This document shows, piece after piece, positions 23,602 through 33,741 of a DNA stretch of 64,000 nucleotides. The DNA lies in contig NW_024468514.1 in the NCBI RefSeq assembly GCF_001632365.1, forward strand, positions 1,133,637 to 1,197,636. The letters are read 5' to 3'. The notes beneath the pieces were generated by a model. The model had not been told where the DNA came from, made no database searches, and saw nothing but the letters and a program-made list of their open reading frames with translations. Origin of the DNA: Laetiporus sulphureus 93-53 (taxonomy: Eukaryota; Basidiomycota; Agaricomycetes; Polyporales; Laetiporaceae). Every line of letters begins with the position of its first letter. The first letter of the stretch is position 1. Position numbers and translations under genes: made by a program.

Positions 23602-26517
23602 TCACGTTGACCAACCTCTCAGTCGCGCAATTATCTGTCTGATCTGCTGTTCACTGTCTTTCTCATCTTCGTCCTGCTCTTCTTCTTCATTCTCAGCACT
23701 CTTCTCCTTTTCAGCGTCCAGAACATCTCCGCTCTCGCCCATAGCTTCCTCTCCCTCCTGGATCTTCCGCTTGCCTTCTGTATCAGTTTCTTCTACCCAT
23801 TTTCTCCATCGCGTAAGCGGTGGCCACTCCACATTCAGAGCCTCAACGATGTTCGCCAGCCAACTGAGATCCGTTGCCAGTTGAGCCGCACCCGCGGTGT
23901 TCAGCCTCGGGATGCGCGGAAGAACGGTACGCGTGAGATTTGCGAGTAGAGTCCGAGTAAGGGACGTTAACCATGCAGCGGTGACTGCCTCTGGAGAAAA
24001 GTGCATCTCCGAAATGTTCTGTGCTTGCACCTGTGCCTGCATTCCCGTAATTTGTCCGGGCAACAGGGCGAGTGACGAGGAACGCCGAGACTTCAGCTCG
24101 GGCATTGTATGTGACGGTGTGGGCGAAGGCGCGACAGGCTCCGCGACTGCGCTGAGAAACCTCTTGCTGATGTGCGGAAGCGTCTCAAGTGAAACGGCGA
24201 GCGCATCATCATCCGCATAGACCTCGAAGAGCCGGGGCAGGCTGAGCAGACCCTCTGCCACACGGGCCATCGTCGGACTCGGGCTGAGCGAGAAGGTGGG
24301 GACATGCACGGCACTCGTGGCTCCGCCGGCGCTGGCACCGGCTGAACGTTTGGAGAGTTGATCTTGGACCCACAGGGACAGCGAAGCGTAGGACGCAAGG
24401 TAGGCGTTTAGAGGACCGAGGATCGTCTCTTGCAGTGCGACCTGGCACGTGAGGGCGAGTTGCGACATCGCGATCCTGGCGGCGACGAGCACGGGAGGCT
24501 GGGATGAGTGTGATGGCACCGGAGACACGGATGAACCGCGTCGTGCGTCGGGAGAAGGAGGGACATTGGGTGCTAGCTGCGTCTGAGACTCTGGTTCAAC
24601 GATGTCCAATAATGTATGGAGCGCGGCGGAATTAAGACCCGATTGCATCAGCAATTGCATGGCACCACGCGTCGTGTTTTCTCCGTAGGCAGTGACATTG
24701 CTGGGATCCTCCCTTGTTGCTGGAAATGCTTGCGAGATCTGGACGAGAGAAGCACGCAACTTGGCTTCGAATGCTGAAGTGCGATCTGTCACAGCACGTA
24801 CAGCCTCAAGGAGGTGCAGGAGCGATTGGATCTCTGCCCAATCCTCCGCAGTGTAGTCCAAGTCAGCTAGATCATCTTCTGACTTCGCCTCTGTGAGTTC
24901 GTTTGCGGACATACCGCCGGCGGATTTCTCCGCTGTGATCTCTGCGCGGGAAGCCTCCGCGAACGCTGAAATGAAGTAGTCAAGGGCCTGAACAAGTCCT
25001 TCGGCGCCATAGCCATGCGTGAACACAGAGCAGTGCGTGATAGCTTCCTCTGCTGCGCCGAATATGTCTACTGAGCGCTCTCTGAGTACACGTGCACGGT
25101 CGGCACCTCCGCTGGCCTTAAGCGTCGTTCGCATGGCAGCAGCCAGTGCCTCGTCGAGCATGCGTCGCTCAAGAGATTGATAGTCGCCCTGGAAGTCTAT
25201 GAACGGTGCAAAGAGGTCCGTGTCCCACTCGAGCGTCGGTAGCGCTCCAGGGGAACCAGACCTGTTAGAGGTCTGCGAGAGGGTGATATTACTGCTGGAT
25301 AGCCGATGAACCGACATACGACGAGAGATGGAGATGGACATGCGTGCAGAGGACCGTCGGCGCGGATGCACTCGCGGGCTGTCGTTCTCAATTCCCACAG
25401 CTGGAGAGTGCATGGCCGAGTATCCGACCTTCTCGAAAATCTTTTCGACTGCAGCAGCAAACTCTTGTGTGGCTCCATAGGCGGCTATGAGCTCCCGCAA
25501 GGCTACGGCGCCGTAATATGTGGAGACAGACGCGAGACGCTGAGAGAACGACGGCTGAAGGGCCGATAGAGTGGACGAGATCAGTGTTGAGAGTGTTTGT
25601 TGCGGGTCGGGGAAGATCGCTGGAATTGAAGTCCTTTCTATCTGGAGAATAGATAGAGATAACGTAAAGAAAGTTGGCAGAAATGATGCAAACGTCTGCC
25701 CTCCATCTGTTGTTCCGTCGCAGTCGGTAAGTCGGGCGTCTCGCCATGCCTCTACGAGCGAAGCGCGGCGAGATCCGTAGTAGTAGTTACGGAATTCGGC
25801 TTCGCGCTGTATATTGCTGAATATCGCAAAGTAGTTACGACACACAGCGACATCCTGCGAGCCCACTGCGGCTACAAGCGCCGAGCTGAGTGCGGCTTCG
25901 AGCTGGTTCTGTAGACTGACCATGAGCGTGCGCCGGCTCTCGTATTCTGGCGTGTTCTCAAACACGGCCATGCTCTTGTTGGCTTCTGAAAGCCTCTCGG
26001 CAGCCTTTTCGTAGCTCTTCTCGCCAAGAAGGGAGGTGACGTCGCTTTCGAGCGTGCCCCAGCTTTCTGCTTCGCGTAGCACCTCGCGGGCAGCCTCCAT
26101 GTTCCGCTTTACTGTGTCGAGGAAGTGCAACCGATCGAGCGCGGCGTTGGTCTCTGCTGCAACAGACGCTTTCGATTTGGACTCGACATTCTGTAGGACT
26201 GCCTGCAGTGATAGAGCACCGTCCCGCATGAAATGTAGATCATATGTGAGGCGGGCTGCCCCGCGCGAGATGTCGTCAATTAATCGTTCTACCTCGGCCG
26301 ATGTATCCTCGCTTGCAATTTCCAGTGTACCCGTCAGGCTGGAGATGCGTTTGTCGAGTTCGATGAGATCGGCCTCGTTCTCAGAGCCTTCTTGTCGAGG
26401 CTCAAGCACTTCATTGATCCAGGAAATAGCATCTGTGGAGCTCTCGAGCGAGTTAAGGAGGTTCAATGGCAACTCCAAATGTTTGGCGTTGCTAGAATCA
26501 ATACCCGTTGCTTCCAT
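23602..26517 (-). CDS. COG7: Conserved oligomeric Golgi complex subunit 7
   Basis: A single intronless frame of 971 residues from the ATG at 26517 (MEATGID...). The COG complex tethers retrograde vesicles at the Golgi and is needed for correct glycosylation; COG7 belongs to lobe B. Family features: an N-terminal region SSTDAISWINEVL and the helical DDISRGAARLTYDLHFMRDGALSLQ segment, a long all-helical body, RLHFLDTVKRNMEAAREVL, and a C-terminal region ending LNVEWPPLTRWRKWVEETD followed by an acidic EEEEQDEDEKDSEQQIRQII tail. Longer than animal COG7 (~770) because of serine-rich linkers. It differs from the intron-rich neighbours in having no introns. A broken duplicate lies at 41,570-42,780. 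Confidence 0.9.
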   Translation of the reverse strand: MEATGIDSSNAKHLELPLNLLNSLESSTDAISWINEVLEPRQEGSENEADLIELDKRISSLTGTLEIASEDTSAEVERLIDDISRGAARLTYDLHFMRDGALSLQAVLQNVESKSKASVAAETNAALDRLHFLDTVKRNMEAAREVLREAESWGTLESDVTSLLGEKSYEKAAERLSEANKSMAVFENTPEYESRRTLMVSLQNQLEAALSSALVAAVGSQDVAVCRNYFAIFSNIQREAEFRNYYYGSRRASLVEAWRDARLTDCDGTTDGGQTFASFLPTFFTLSLSILQIERTSIPAIFPDPQQTLSTLISSTLSALQPSFSQRLASVSTYYGAVALRELIAAYGATQEFAAAVEKIFEKVGYSAMHSPAVGIENDSPRVHPRRRSSARMSISISRRMSVHRLSSSNITLSQTSNRSGSPGALPTLEWDTDLFAPFIDFQGDYQSLERRMLDEALAAAMRTTLKASGGADRARVLRERSVDIFGAAEEAITHCSVFTHGYGAEGLVQALDYFISAFAEASRAEITAEKSAGGMSANELTEAKSEDDLADLDYTAEDWAEIQSLLHLLEAVRAVTDRTSAFEAKLRASLVQISQAFPATREDPSNVTAYGENTTRGAMQLLMQSGLNSAALHTLLDIVEPESQTQLAPNVPPSPDARRGSSVSPVPSHSSQPPVLVAARIAMSQLALTCQVALQETILGPLNAYLASYASLSLWVQDQLSKRSAGASAGGATSAVHVPTFSLSPSPTMARVAEGLLSLPRLFEVYADDDALAVSLETLPHISKRFLSAVAEPVAPSPTPSHTMPELKSRRSSSLALLPGQITGMQAQVQAQNISEMHFSPEAVTAAWLTSLTRTLLANLTRTVLPRIPRLNTAGAAQLATDLSWLANIVEALNVEWPPLTRWRKWVEETDTEGKRKIQEGEEAMGESGDVLDAEKEKSAENEEEEQDEDEKDSEQQIRQIIARLRGWST

Positions 26518-27012
26518 ATTTTGAGACTGGGTGTAACACACTGGGATTTATTTGTGCTTCAGCTTCTTGAAGGTCGTTCTACGACGTAATGGACAGAACG
26601 TTCCTGGACACACCTTTTAAATCTCTTTCTCTATAGTGGCGGTCGCAAGGTCGGACGATTCGCGCTTCAGTGTATTCGCACGGGTCTTTCGATTAGATAA
26701 GATGGTAGCGATCAAGATAAGATAAGATGTTACCAATGGCAGATGCTTGATCAGGCTTCCCTGAATCGGAGGTGTGTACAATCTGTTGAAATCATAACAC
26801 AACCTTCCTGCATGATTTCTGTTATACGGAACGTGATGCATGTCTTTTTTCATCACATTGAGCAGCCTGCGCGGCACGTTGTCCTAACATGGACTTGTGT
26901 CACGAAGCAGAAGAGATGCTTCTGCCCGTATGATTTGCTTCAAGAACTCATACAAACACCACGCGCTCCTGGTGAGCTGGGTTGGCAACGAGCTGAAGCT
27001 AATCTTATGTAG
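26518..27012 (-). promoter_or_regulatory. COG7 upstream region with GATA-type cluster
   Basis: Between the COG7 start and an MFS remnant. A cluster gattagataag...agataagataagatg lies at 26,691-26,729, giving several HGATAR-type sites. A similar agataagataagg sequence occurs at 42,993-43,006, at the corresponding place beside the COG7 pseudogene, so this flank was copied in the duplication. Regulation by a GATA factor is inference. Confidence 0.4.
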
Positions 27013-27660
27013 ACTCGACTCCAAGGACTCCAAGGGAAGCGAAAATGGAATTTAGCGAACGCATCGCGAAGAAGCTCAAACTTTCCGCGGATGGTACGAA
27101 GGTGCTGTGGCCTCAACGTACTGATGACCCGGAGGACCCTCAGAACGTGCGTCTTCCCTCCTTTCTCGACAACGCCTATGCTCCAACTTTATGTTGATGA
27201 CATATTCAGTGGTCGGACGGGAGGAAGGACCTCCAACTATTCATTACTCTGGCAGCTGTACTACCCGACTTCGACTCAGCGATTGATGAGTCGTGAAGCA
27301 CGTTTGCAACACCTCCGAACGTCATGCTGAGGTCAAGTTCTTCCATGTAATAGCAACTGCAGGGCGTCACTGCAGATGCACATTGTAATGATTGCTTTCT
27401 TAGCAGACACAAATGTACGCAATGCGATCTCGCATCGAGTGATTGAGTAACGCAGGCGTAACAAGGCGAGACATTTGCGTTGATTAACTGGTCCCTGACA
27501 ATGGGCGGGTTCAACGCTGCATATTTCCAGGTCCGATGGGCGGAGCGGAATGGCGCATTGCAAACGTTTGAGGTAGAGATTGTGCTATCGTGTCGGCACT
27601 CTATCTGCTGGTAATTCCTGCGTTGCAGGTTTACGGTGCACGTCTGAGGGTGAGTGTTCC
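27013..27660 (+). pseudogene. MFS transporter remnant 1 (exons 2-3 joined to 18-19)
   Basis: The left part matches MFS exon 2 (KLKLSADGTKVLWPQ, DDPEDPQN) and exon 3 (WSDGRKDLQLFITLAAVLP). The donor after exon 3 has changed from gt to at. The sequence then passes directly to relics of exon 18 (CNDC, near 27,390) and exon 19 (ALINWSLTMGGFNAAYFQVRWAERNGALQTF, 27,480-27,600) with frame disruptions. Exons 4-17 are missing. It stands upstream of the intact DUF6534 gene in the same order as MFS copies 2 and 3 stand before their DUF6534 remnants. Confidence 0.8.
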
Positions 27661-28066
27661 ATCGACGCAGCTGCTTACACTATCGCAGACAGTACTGCTG
27701 ACTGCTGCACAAGTACTCGGTTTAAAACCCGTAAACCCGAGGGTAACGCCTCGTGCATTTGTCCTGCAGCGCGCCTCGTATCGTGTCATGATCGCTTCAT
27801 GCATGTCATATTGTCATATCATACTGTGAAGACTTCAGTGCAATAGATCCAGCCTGGCAGCAACATTGCGCGGTAAGGTGCTCGCTCACATGTCCCGAGG
27901 ACCAATGCGGATTGTTCTACTTCGGCATGTAACCTCAACAATAGCGACAAGGGCAACGTCGCGTGTCTCGCCCAATTTCAGACATCAGACACTTGTGAGC
28001 GCGTCTGAAATGTCATGCTACCTCCTGTTGCGGCTTTGAATTCCTGAATTGACCATGAATGGACCA
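27661..28066. other. Spacer shared between duplicated modules
   Basis: 3' flank of the MFS remnant and of the DUF6534 gene. The part near 27,985-28,066 (acttgtgagcgcgtctgaa...) has counterparts after MFS copy 2 (near 40,695) and copy 3 (near 46,940), so this flank belongs to the duplicated module. No gene. Confidence 0.5.
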
Positions 28067-29681
28067 TTATATGACTTCAAGGAGGGCCGTACAACGCACC
28101 TCAAGCTTCAGTTCCGTGTCTTCGGTTGTTCTCCTTCCTTGACGGCGCACGTTTGACCCGTGATCGGTTCTCGTTGAATTTTCCGTGTCCCAATCAACGG
28201 TGGCACTGTGTCCGGCATCTAGGCGAGCGATGCGAATTGATTCCACAACAGATGGCATGACGTCCTTCCGTATGAATGCGCGATTATTCAAGTTCACCAA
28301 AAGTGAATTTGCATAGCTTGCGCGAATATTAGCAACGAACGATCTCAGAAGGCATTCTCAGGATGATTTACAGTTTGGTGATTACAGGCGCGCTGTGGTT
28401 CCAGATGAGAATCGTGATGTTTTCCTTTATAGCTGAGGCACTTACGGCCCTTCATACAGCAACGTTCGCTTGAGCTGTCATAGACGTGAGTAGTATACCC
28501 GCATAGTTCAACGGACAGCACTCACCGAAGGCAAGCTGACCAAAATAGTGCCAACAATGGCCAAAGTGGCTAAATGGACGTCAGCAGGGTCAAGGCTTAC
28601 TGACAGAGGGCTGACCTGTGAGACTGCCTGTCTCGACGGAAAGGCGTATGATTCCACTAAGGACGGCATCCGTTCTGGCTACCCCTGTCTTAGCTCTAAG
28701 TAGCTGAGATGCGCAAATCAGCCAAACATTCAAGGCGACAAGTTGAACGCTACCCACGAGGATCGTCATTGCCACTGCAATAACTACATCATTGACAGCG
28801 GCGCCGACAAGCCAGGTCTGCGAGGTACGGGTGAGCTGACTAGTCCATGGACATGGGATATAAAGTACTCACGATCAAAGATGCATCTGCTGGCCCTAAG
28901 TCCGCGCCAGTACCAGCTTGACCCATCTTATCACACCTTGGCTGTCAAGAGAATATTGAGGGATCGAAAATAGACCAACTTTGACTCCACCTGCAGTACC
29001 TGCTCCCAACTGAAACAAAGCAAGCTGTACGACAGAAATAAGTTTCGTGCATCCTGTAAAATGAAAGCATGACTTACAATCGCTACTACCACAGGTACAA
29101 TGTAGTTCAATGAACGCGATGAATGGGTCAGCATGAATATTCGCCACGCGTAGAAAATTTGCACTACTGCGGCAGTGATTGCCGCCATAATAGGCACAGA
29201 AAACCAGGTAAAGGGATATGTATCAACCCGTGAGGTATCCCCGTCGGAATAAATGTACTGATCGAATGCCGCAGCAGTTGTGAGAGATGTCTGGACAGTC
29301 TCGAAGATTGCCAAGCCATAGACTAGCTCCAACATGTTGTCTCAACGAGAGTGCAATCGCGTCGGAGAACGTAATGACCCACCCAAACATTTCATAACCT
29401 TTCTGTCCTGGGGAAACCACAAATAGTACAGATCTATCAAGCGTCAGTAGGGGCTAACGCACTGTGCTGTGCAAGAGTGCTCACAGACTTGTGTAAGCAA
29501 TACTCCGAGTAGAGCCCAGTTGAGGAAGTAGCCGAGGAGCTTGAACAGTATGATCATAGTGTCCGCAATTTCTAGTGAATGACGCGTACCTGTGGACCTG
29601 CTCTGGCACGACATTTGGTATCATCGTACACTGCCAATGATTGAGCTACACGTACTGCAAGCTGAATGTCTCTGAAGTCAT
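28067..29681 (-). CDS. Seven-TM integral membrane protein, DUF6534 type
   Basis: Thirteen exons: 29656-29681, 29590-29602, 29485-29539, 29383-29433, 29078-29322, 28937-29024, 28873-28895, 28758-28817, 28616-28703, 28526-28569, 28446-28474, 28372-28392 and 28067-28316; they sum to 993 bases (330 residues) with every phase consistent. Hydrophobic segments in order include LLGYFLNWALLGVLLTQVYLYY, VYGLAIFETVQTSL, WFSVPIMAAITAAVVQIFYAWRIF, SLNYIVPVVVAI, TWLVGAAVNDVVIAVAMTIL and LTATLAIVGTILVSLPS. The family signatures IIRLSVETGSLT and TKLYANSLLVNLNNR are intact. This fungal family (about 300-350 residues) has many paralogs in Agaricomycetes; function unknown. The C-terminal ~80 residues are polar and probably cytosolic. 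The first two exons (26 and 13 nt) are the weakest part of the model. Decayed copies follow MFS copies 2 and 3. Confidence 0.8.
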
Positions 29682-30848
29682 CCTGGTTCAGCTGATATGA
29701 TTGCCTCAGACAAGTACTTCTTGTGCATGGTTTCGTCATAAGGACATACCTCAAAGGTGGAGCACGAACTATACGATCGATGCCCTATATGTGTGACTGA
29801 GGGTAGCATGCGCCAAGTCGTATTTGTACGGCAGAGACATCCTTGTAAAATAGCTTCCGGACAGCGTGAGATGAACATTCTGCGAACGCCGAATGGCAAT
29901 CACACTAATAATACCTAGCTGCAATTCAAACATGTGATGATTTGACATTGGACATGATGCATTGATGGGTTAGTCACTCCGTCGCCGTTTCATTCGGCCT
30001 GCCGAAGACCAATCGATGTGGTTTGAGATAGACTCGAAAATTTGTACAGGCAATGATGTCATAACCGGTCAGAAGATGTCAGTTCTGCAAAGATTCGATG
30101 CTTCTGTGCGGACAGAGCGGGCCTTAGTTAATCCACAGAGCCCCATATGTGCGTATAGGACCCACTGATAACTGCACTGGGCATGGACATGGGAACTGGA
30201 CTGCGCTGCATCAACATCAGAACCTGATGCTGAATGTTAGCATCACGTTTTGAGATATTCGACAATGGCCGCGGCCATCAGGTCTCAGTCGGCATAGACG
30301 ACTTCGATTCAAGCCGAGAATATATTGAATCTGCAGCGCCACCACGCCTCACCACGCCCGCGCCACCAGCCTCGTGACGCCAGAGATGCTTAAGGCAATG
30401 CTTGTCGTAAACGACATCAACCTGTTGGTCGCTCAATAGAACTGGTCACATATGTGACCTCATGAGCGGTAGGATTCTCTCCTTTGGAGTATGTCTAAAG
30501 AACACCACCTTTGTAGAACGCTGCAGGCCCCCGAGACTGACAACCGGGAGGATTGATACAACTCAGACACTTGATAGATCCGAAACAGTGAAGAGCAGCC
30601 ATCATCTTCCTGTCTAGCATTCCGATAGGGTCCAGAAGCAGAATATTTAGCGAATAACCAATGACGATGTTCTGATGGACGGAACGAGCGGACCTTTGGA
30701 GAGGTGTCTCGGAGGGCAAATGCCCACGCATTGATCTCGGAACAGCAGGACGGATGACCGAACGCCTTAAAAATGGGCCCGAGCGACCCGAACCATTCGG
30801 CGATCTGCTGCATTGCCCTGAACCGCTAGACCATCATACACGGAAACG
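29682..30848. other. Intergenic, DUF6534 to DUF302-1
   Basis: About 1.2 kb. Part of it (30,510-30,560) resembles 47,390-47,430 before DUF302-2, so the spacer is also part of the duplicated module. Minus frames at 30,460-30,813 are not recognisable proteins; they could be a highly decayed gene. Confidence 0.4.
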
Positions 30849-31450
30849 ATGTCCAAGTCAGTCGAGGAATTTTCAGCCAAGCGCATCGTCTTCGAGACAT
30901 CCGTACCCGTGGACGAGATAGTCGCGCGTCTCGACAAGGAGCTCAACAGCGATAAGGCTGGTCCCCAGCTCTTCGAAATTCTTAAGGAAGTGAAGAATAG
31001 AGAGGAACTGGAACGGGGTTTCCAGGAAGTCAGCGGAGGAAAGGACTTCGTGTACGTGCCCAATATCTCCTGTCCCTCATCGACATGCATGCAAGAGACA
31101 TGTGCATTGACCATATGTCCTGCAGTCTCTTTGGGAAGTCTCCGTTCCACGTGTGGCGAAATGCATACTTTGGGACCACCGATGGTCTGAAGACATACCA
31201 ATATTCGTTGGGAAATCCCACTATGGCGCAACCGATGCTGCAGCTGGAGCTGTACACGACGCTGCACGTCCCGCCGCGCATGCTAGTCGTCGAAAAGGCA
31301 GACAGGAGCGGAACGGAGATCGTGTACATGCAGCCCTCGACTCTCTTCGCTGCCCCAAGGAACGGCAAAGTGGACGAAAAGTTGCACGCTATGGCAGAGA
31401 AGGTTGACGACAAGATAGAGAGTCTGGTCCGGAGAGTGATTGGTGCTTGA
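30849..31450 (+). CDS. DUF302-type small protein, copy 1
   Basis: Two exons, 30849-31051 and 31126-31450, 175 residues. The fold and motif order (KRIVFETSVPVDEIVARLDK; TYQYSLGNPTMAQPML; LHVPPRMLVVEKADRSGTEIVY; DEKLHAMAEKVDDKIESLVRR) suggest the DUF302/TT1751-like family, whose biochemical role is unsettled. No signal peptide or membrane segment, so probably cytosolic. The single intron splits a valine codon at the same place as in copies 2 and 3, with identical exon lengths (203 and 325 bases). It lies head-to-head with the DUF6534 gene about 1.2 kb away. Family assignment is from pattern recognition and should be read as probable. Confidence 0.8.
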
Positions 31451-32431
31451 CGGGAGCAGTGATACCGTCTGGAAGGAGGACACCCTTATGCGACTTGTAA
31501 GAATCAATCTTCCTAGTGTTCTGTACCCTTCACCGATTGACAGAGAGACGAGTAAGCATCGTTTTGTGTAATAAACGCCCGAGAATGTCGCATGTTCCGA
31601 CCATGCTATTCATCACTATCAACGACTCTGCATAATCAATTAATCATCAGAAAGACTTCTTCAAGATAGAGCGCAAGATGCTACAACTTAGTGCTATATT
31701 ATAACCGTAGATGTGCTGTAACCATTGCGAAAAGAGAGATGGAGAGCCGACGATGACAACACGAATGCTGTCATGTGCTGGATAATGTAATGAACAGCAC
31801 CCGGAGATAACCAGTACTTCTCAGCGGGGTACTTCCGCAATTCCAACCAGATGTTGGTGACAAGCGCGCCGTCGAGAATCCACAAGACTCAGAGAGACGC
31901 AGACCATAATGGTTGAGAGTTGCACTTCGAATGTAGAGGGCGAACTTCAAGCTTCAAGGATCGAGTTGTGAGCATCAAGCAACTTGGTTCTTGCGCCCGT
32001 GATCCCGCCCAGGACCAGCCACAGACACGTAGAGCCAATCCGCGAATTCTGCACCGTAGTCCTCTCTCGATGAGGCTGGCTCCCGGGTGAGGCCCACATA
32101 AGCATGACTTTGATATCACGCGCACTACCCATCCTGTACTTGCTCTCCCCAAGCCCAACTTGGCAGATAGATCGAAGACTGTGTAAGCGACCAGTCGAGT
32201 AGACGAGCCAGACCAGAGTTGTTGCCACCAGAGAGGAACTGAACCATATGGCATCCGTGAGACTCGCGAGAATCATAACCGAGCAGAAACCGCGCTATGG
32301 TAGGGAATGCATCGACGAATGGCCATCACGGACTTATGCATGGTCCAAACTTGTTAGTTCAATGGTTGTTTGGTGTTGTTGTGCAAAAGCTTTGACGCTG
32401 GATAAGTTACCTCGTCAGAGTCGAGGGAGTT
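31451..32431. other. Intergenic with hydrophobic minus-strand frames
   Basis: Minus-strand frames at 31,694-31,885 and 31,947-32,276 have hydrophobic stretches (for example LVATTLVWLVY) and might be debris of a membrane-protein gene, but no family signature or consistent splice model was found. Confidence 0.3.
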
Positions 32432-32649
32432 CATCAGAAGAACTCAAATCGGCTTGGCCAATGGCTAGAAAACCTCCTTCCTGATTTATTCTCGCTGATT
32501 TTAGCTTGTGCAAGCCAATAAGTTCACGGCAAGAAGCTCTCAGTCGGGAAAAAGGTCCAAAACAGGGAGGTTCTGAGACTTTTTCGGACTGACTGTGATG
32601 ACGACAAGCGGCTCAAAGCATCGTACGTCAGATCTGAGTTTTCCTGATG
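32432..32649 (+). mobile_element. MITE-like element, copy 1 (~218 bp)
   Basis: Begins tcatcagaagaactcaaatc and ends gatctgagttttcctgatg, so the ends are imperfect inverted repeats of about 18 bases. The interior matches two other copies (43,364-43,574 reversed; 61,048-61,270) through aacctcctt..tga, gcttgtgcaagc, gaagct(t/c) and gactttxtcg. No coding capacity. Target-site duplication not clear. Confidence 0.75.
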
Positions 32650-32899
32650 TTTTTCAATTCATTCAAATAATTAGGTCGTCTTTGCGATGACAAACGAGAG
32701 TCTGCTTCGTATGGCGCTCACTGAAAAGGTACATTAAGTTGGAGAATTCAGAATCACCAGAACTTGTCCAAGCTCGCGAGTCAATCTGCTCCTCACTTCG
32801 CAACTGCCGGGATTAAAACATGTATTTCACAACATACAGATTCCTAATCCATACAGCGATATATTGGCGAGAAATTCACGTTATTTGTCCCAATAGATC

Positions 32900-33660
32900 G
32901 CGCTCTATCGACCGACTCATCATAAAGGCAGCGTTGGTGCAAGGCATATAGAGACACTCACCTGCCTTGTTGGAAACGGTGAGACGCAGGTCACGCGTCG
33001 CAATGGTCCCTTCGCCTCCAGCTTGACTCGAGCTCTGGTATATCGGTAATGGGACTTCGATTTAATCCTTTGCCACTGTTGCGATCGCGTGCACGATCTC
33101 TCCTGGGAAGGCATTCACGGGGTGTGTTGCGGTCAGTACTTCTTCGCGAAACGTTTGGCTCGCCCATCTCAGCTTTGAATTGAGATATGGATTGATCGTG
33201 AGCCGGATTTCGTTAACTCTGGCACACCAACCGCACGGGAAGGAGAGGGAACTTAGCCAAAAGGACTGTGGGTATGGTGAGCGTACATGGCTTCCATCGT
33301 GGTGCGTGCATGATATATTGAATCCCACGGGTACTCAAAGTTGTGCTAGTGTGCGTACAAGGCTCACGGAGCTGAAGTATCGTCTGTTACATTTGTTCCG
33401 AATCGTTCTCAAAAGTCTGCTATGCCAGCACCTTCCACGCTGAGAACTTGAGTCGTACTTGACCTTGTCGACGCATGCTCATGCACAAAACTCCTCTTCC
33501 CAGATCGTCAAAGTTCAAGAACCGGGAGCTGTTTCGAGTGATGACTTGCTGGAAATACTGGTATATCTGACTCGGAAAATTCGATGAATCGTGTTGAAAG
33601 AACACGTCCTTCGTCGGAATAAGTCAGTGCTGTGACCCGAAGGTCTCTCACCAAACAATG
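32900..33660 (-). pseudogene. Diverged aerolysin-module lectin paralog, partial or decayed
   Basis: Minus-strand pieces between about 33,605 and 32,940 align in order with parts of the lectin gene next door: a QYFQ-like trefoil piece near 33,560, a segment matching the beta-rich aerolysin-type region at 33,070-33,220, and a C-terminal segment near 33,000. Stops and frame changes lie between the pieces, and no start with an intact first exon was found. It sits immediately 3' of the intact lectin gene on the same strand, consistent with an old tandem duplicate. A strongly diverged gene with extra introns cannot be ruled out. Hemolytic activity is not predicted from these pieces. Confidence 0.6.
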
Positions 33661-33741
33661 TCGCATCGCATACTACGAACTACAAATACATCACAGCGAT
33701 CATTGACTATCGACACGCCACATTGATAGAGCCACTGGTTC

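Noticed and set aside
30460..30813. Minus-strand frame before DUF302-1
   Set aside because: The duplicated counterpart near 47,400 does not preserve the frame, so coding function is unlikely.
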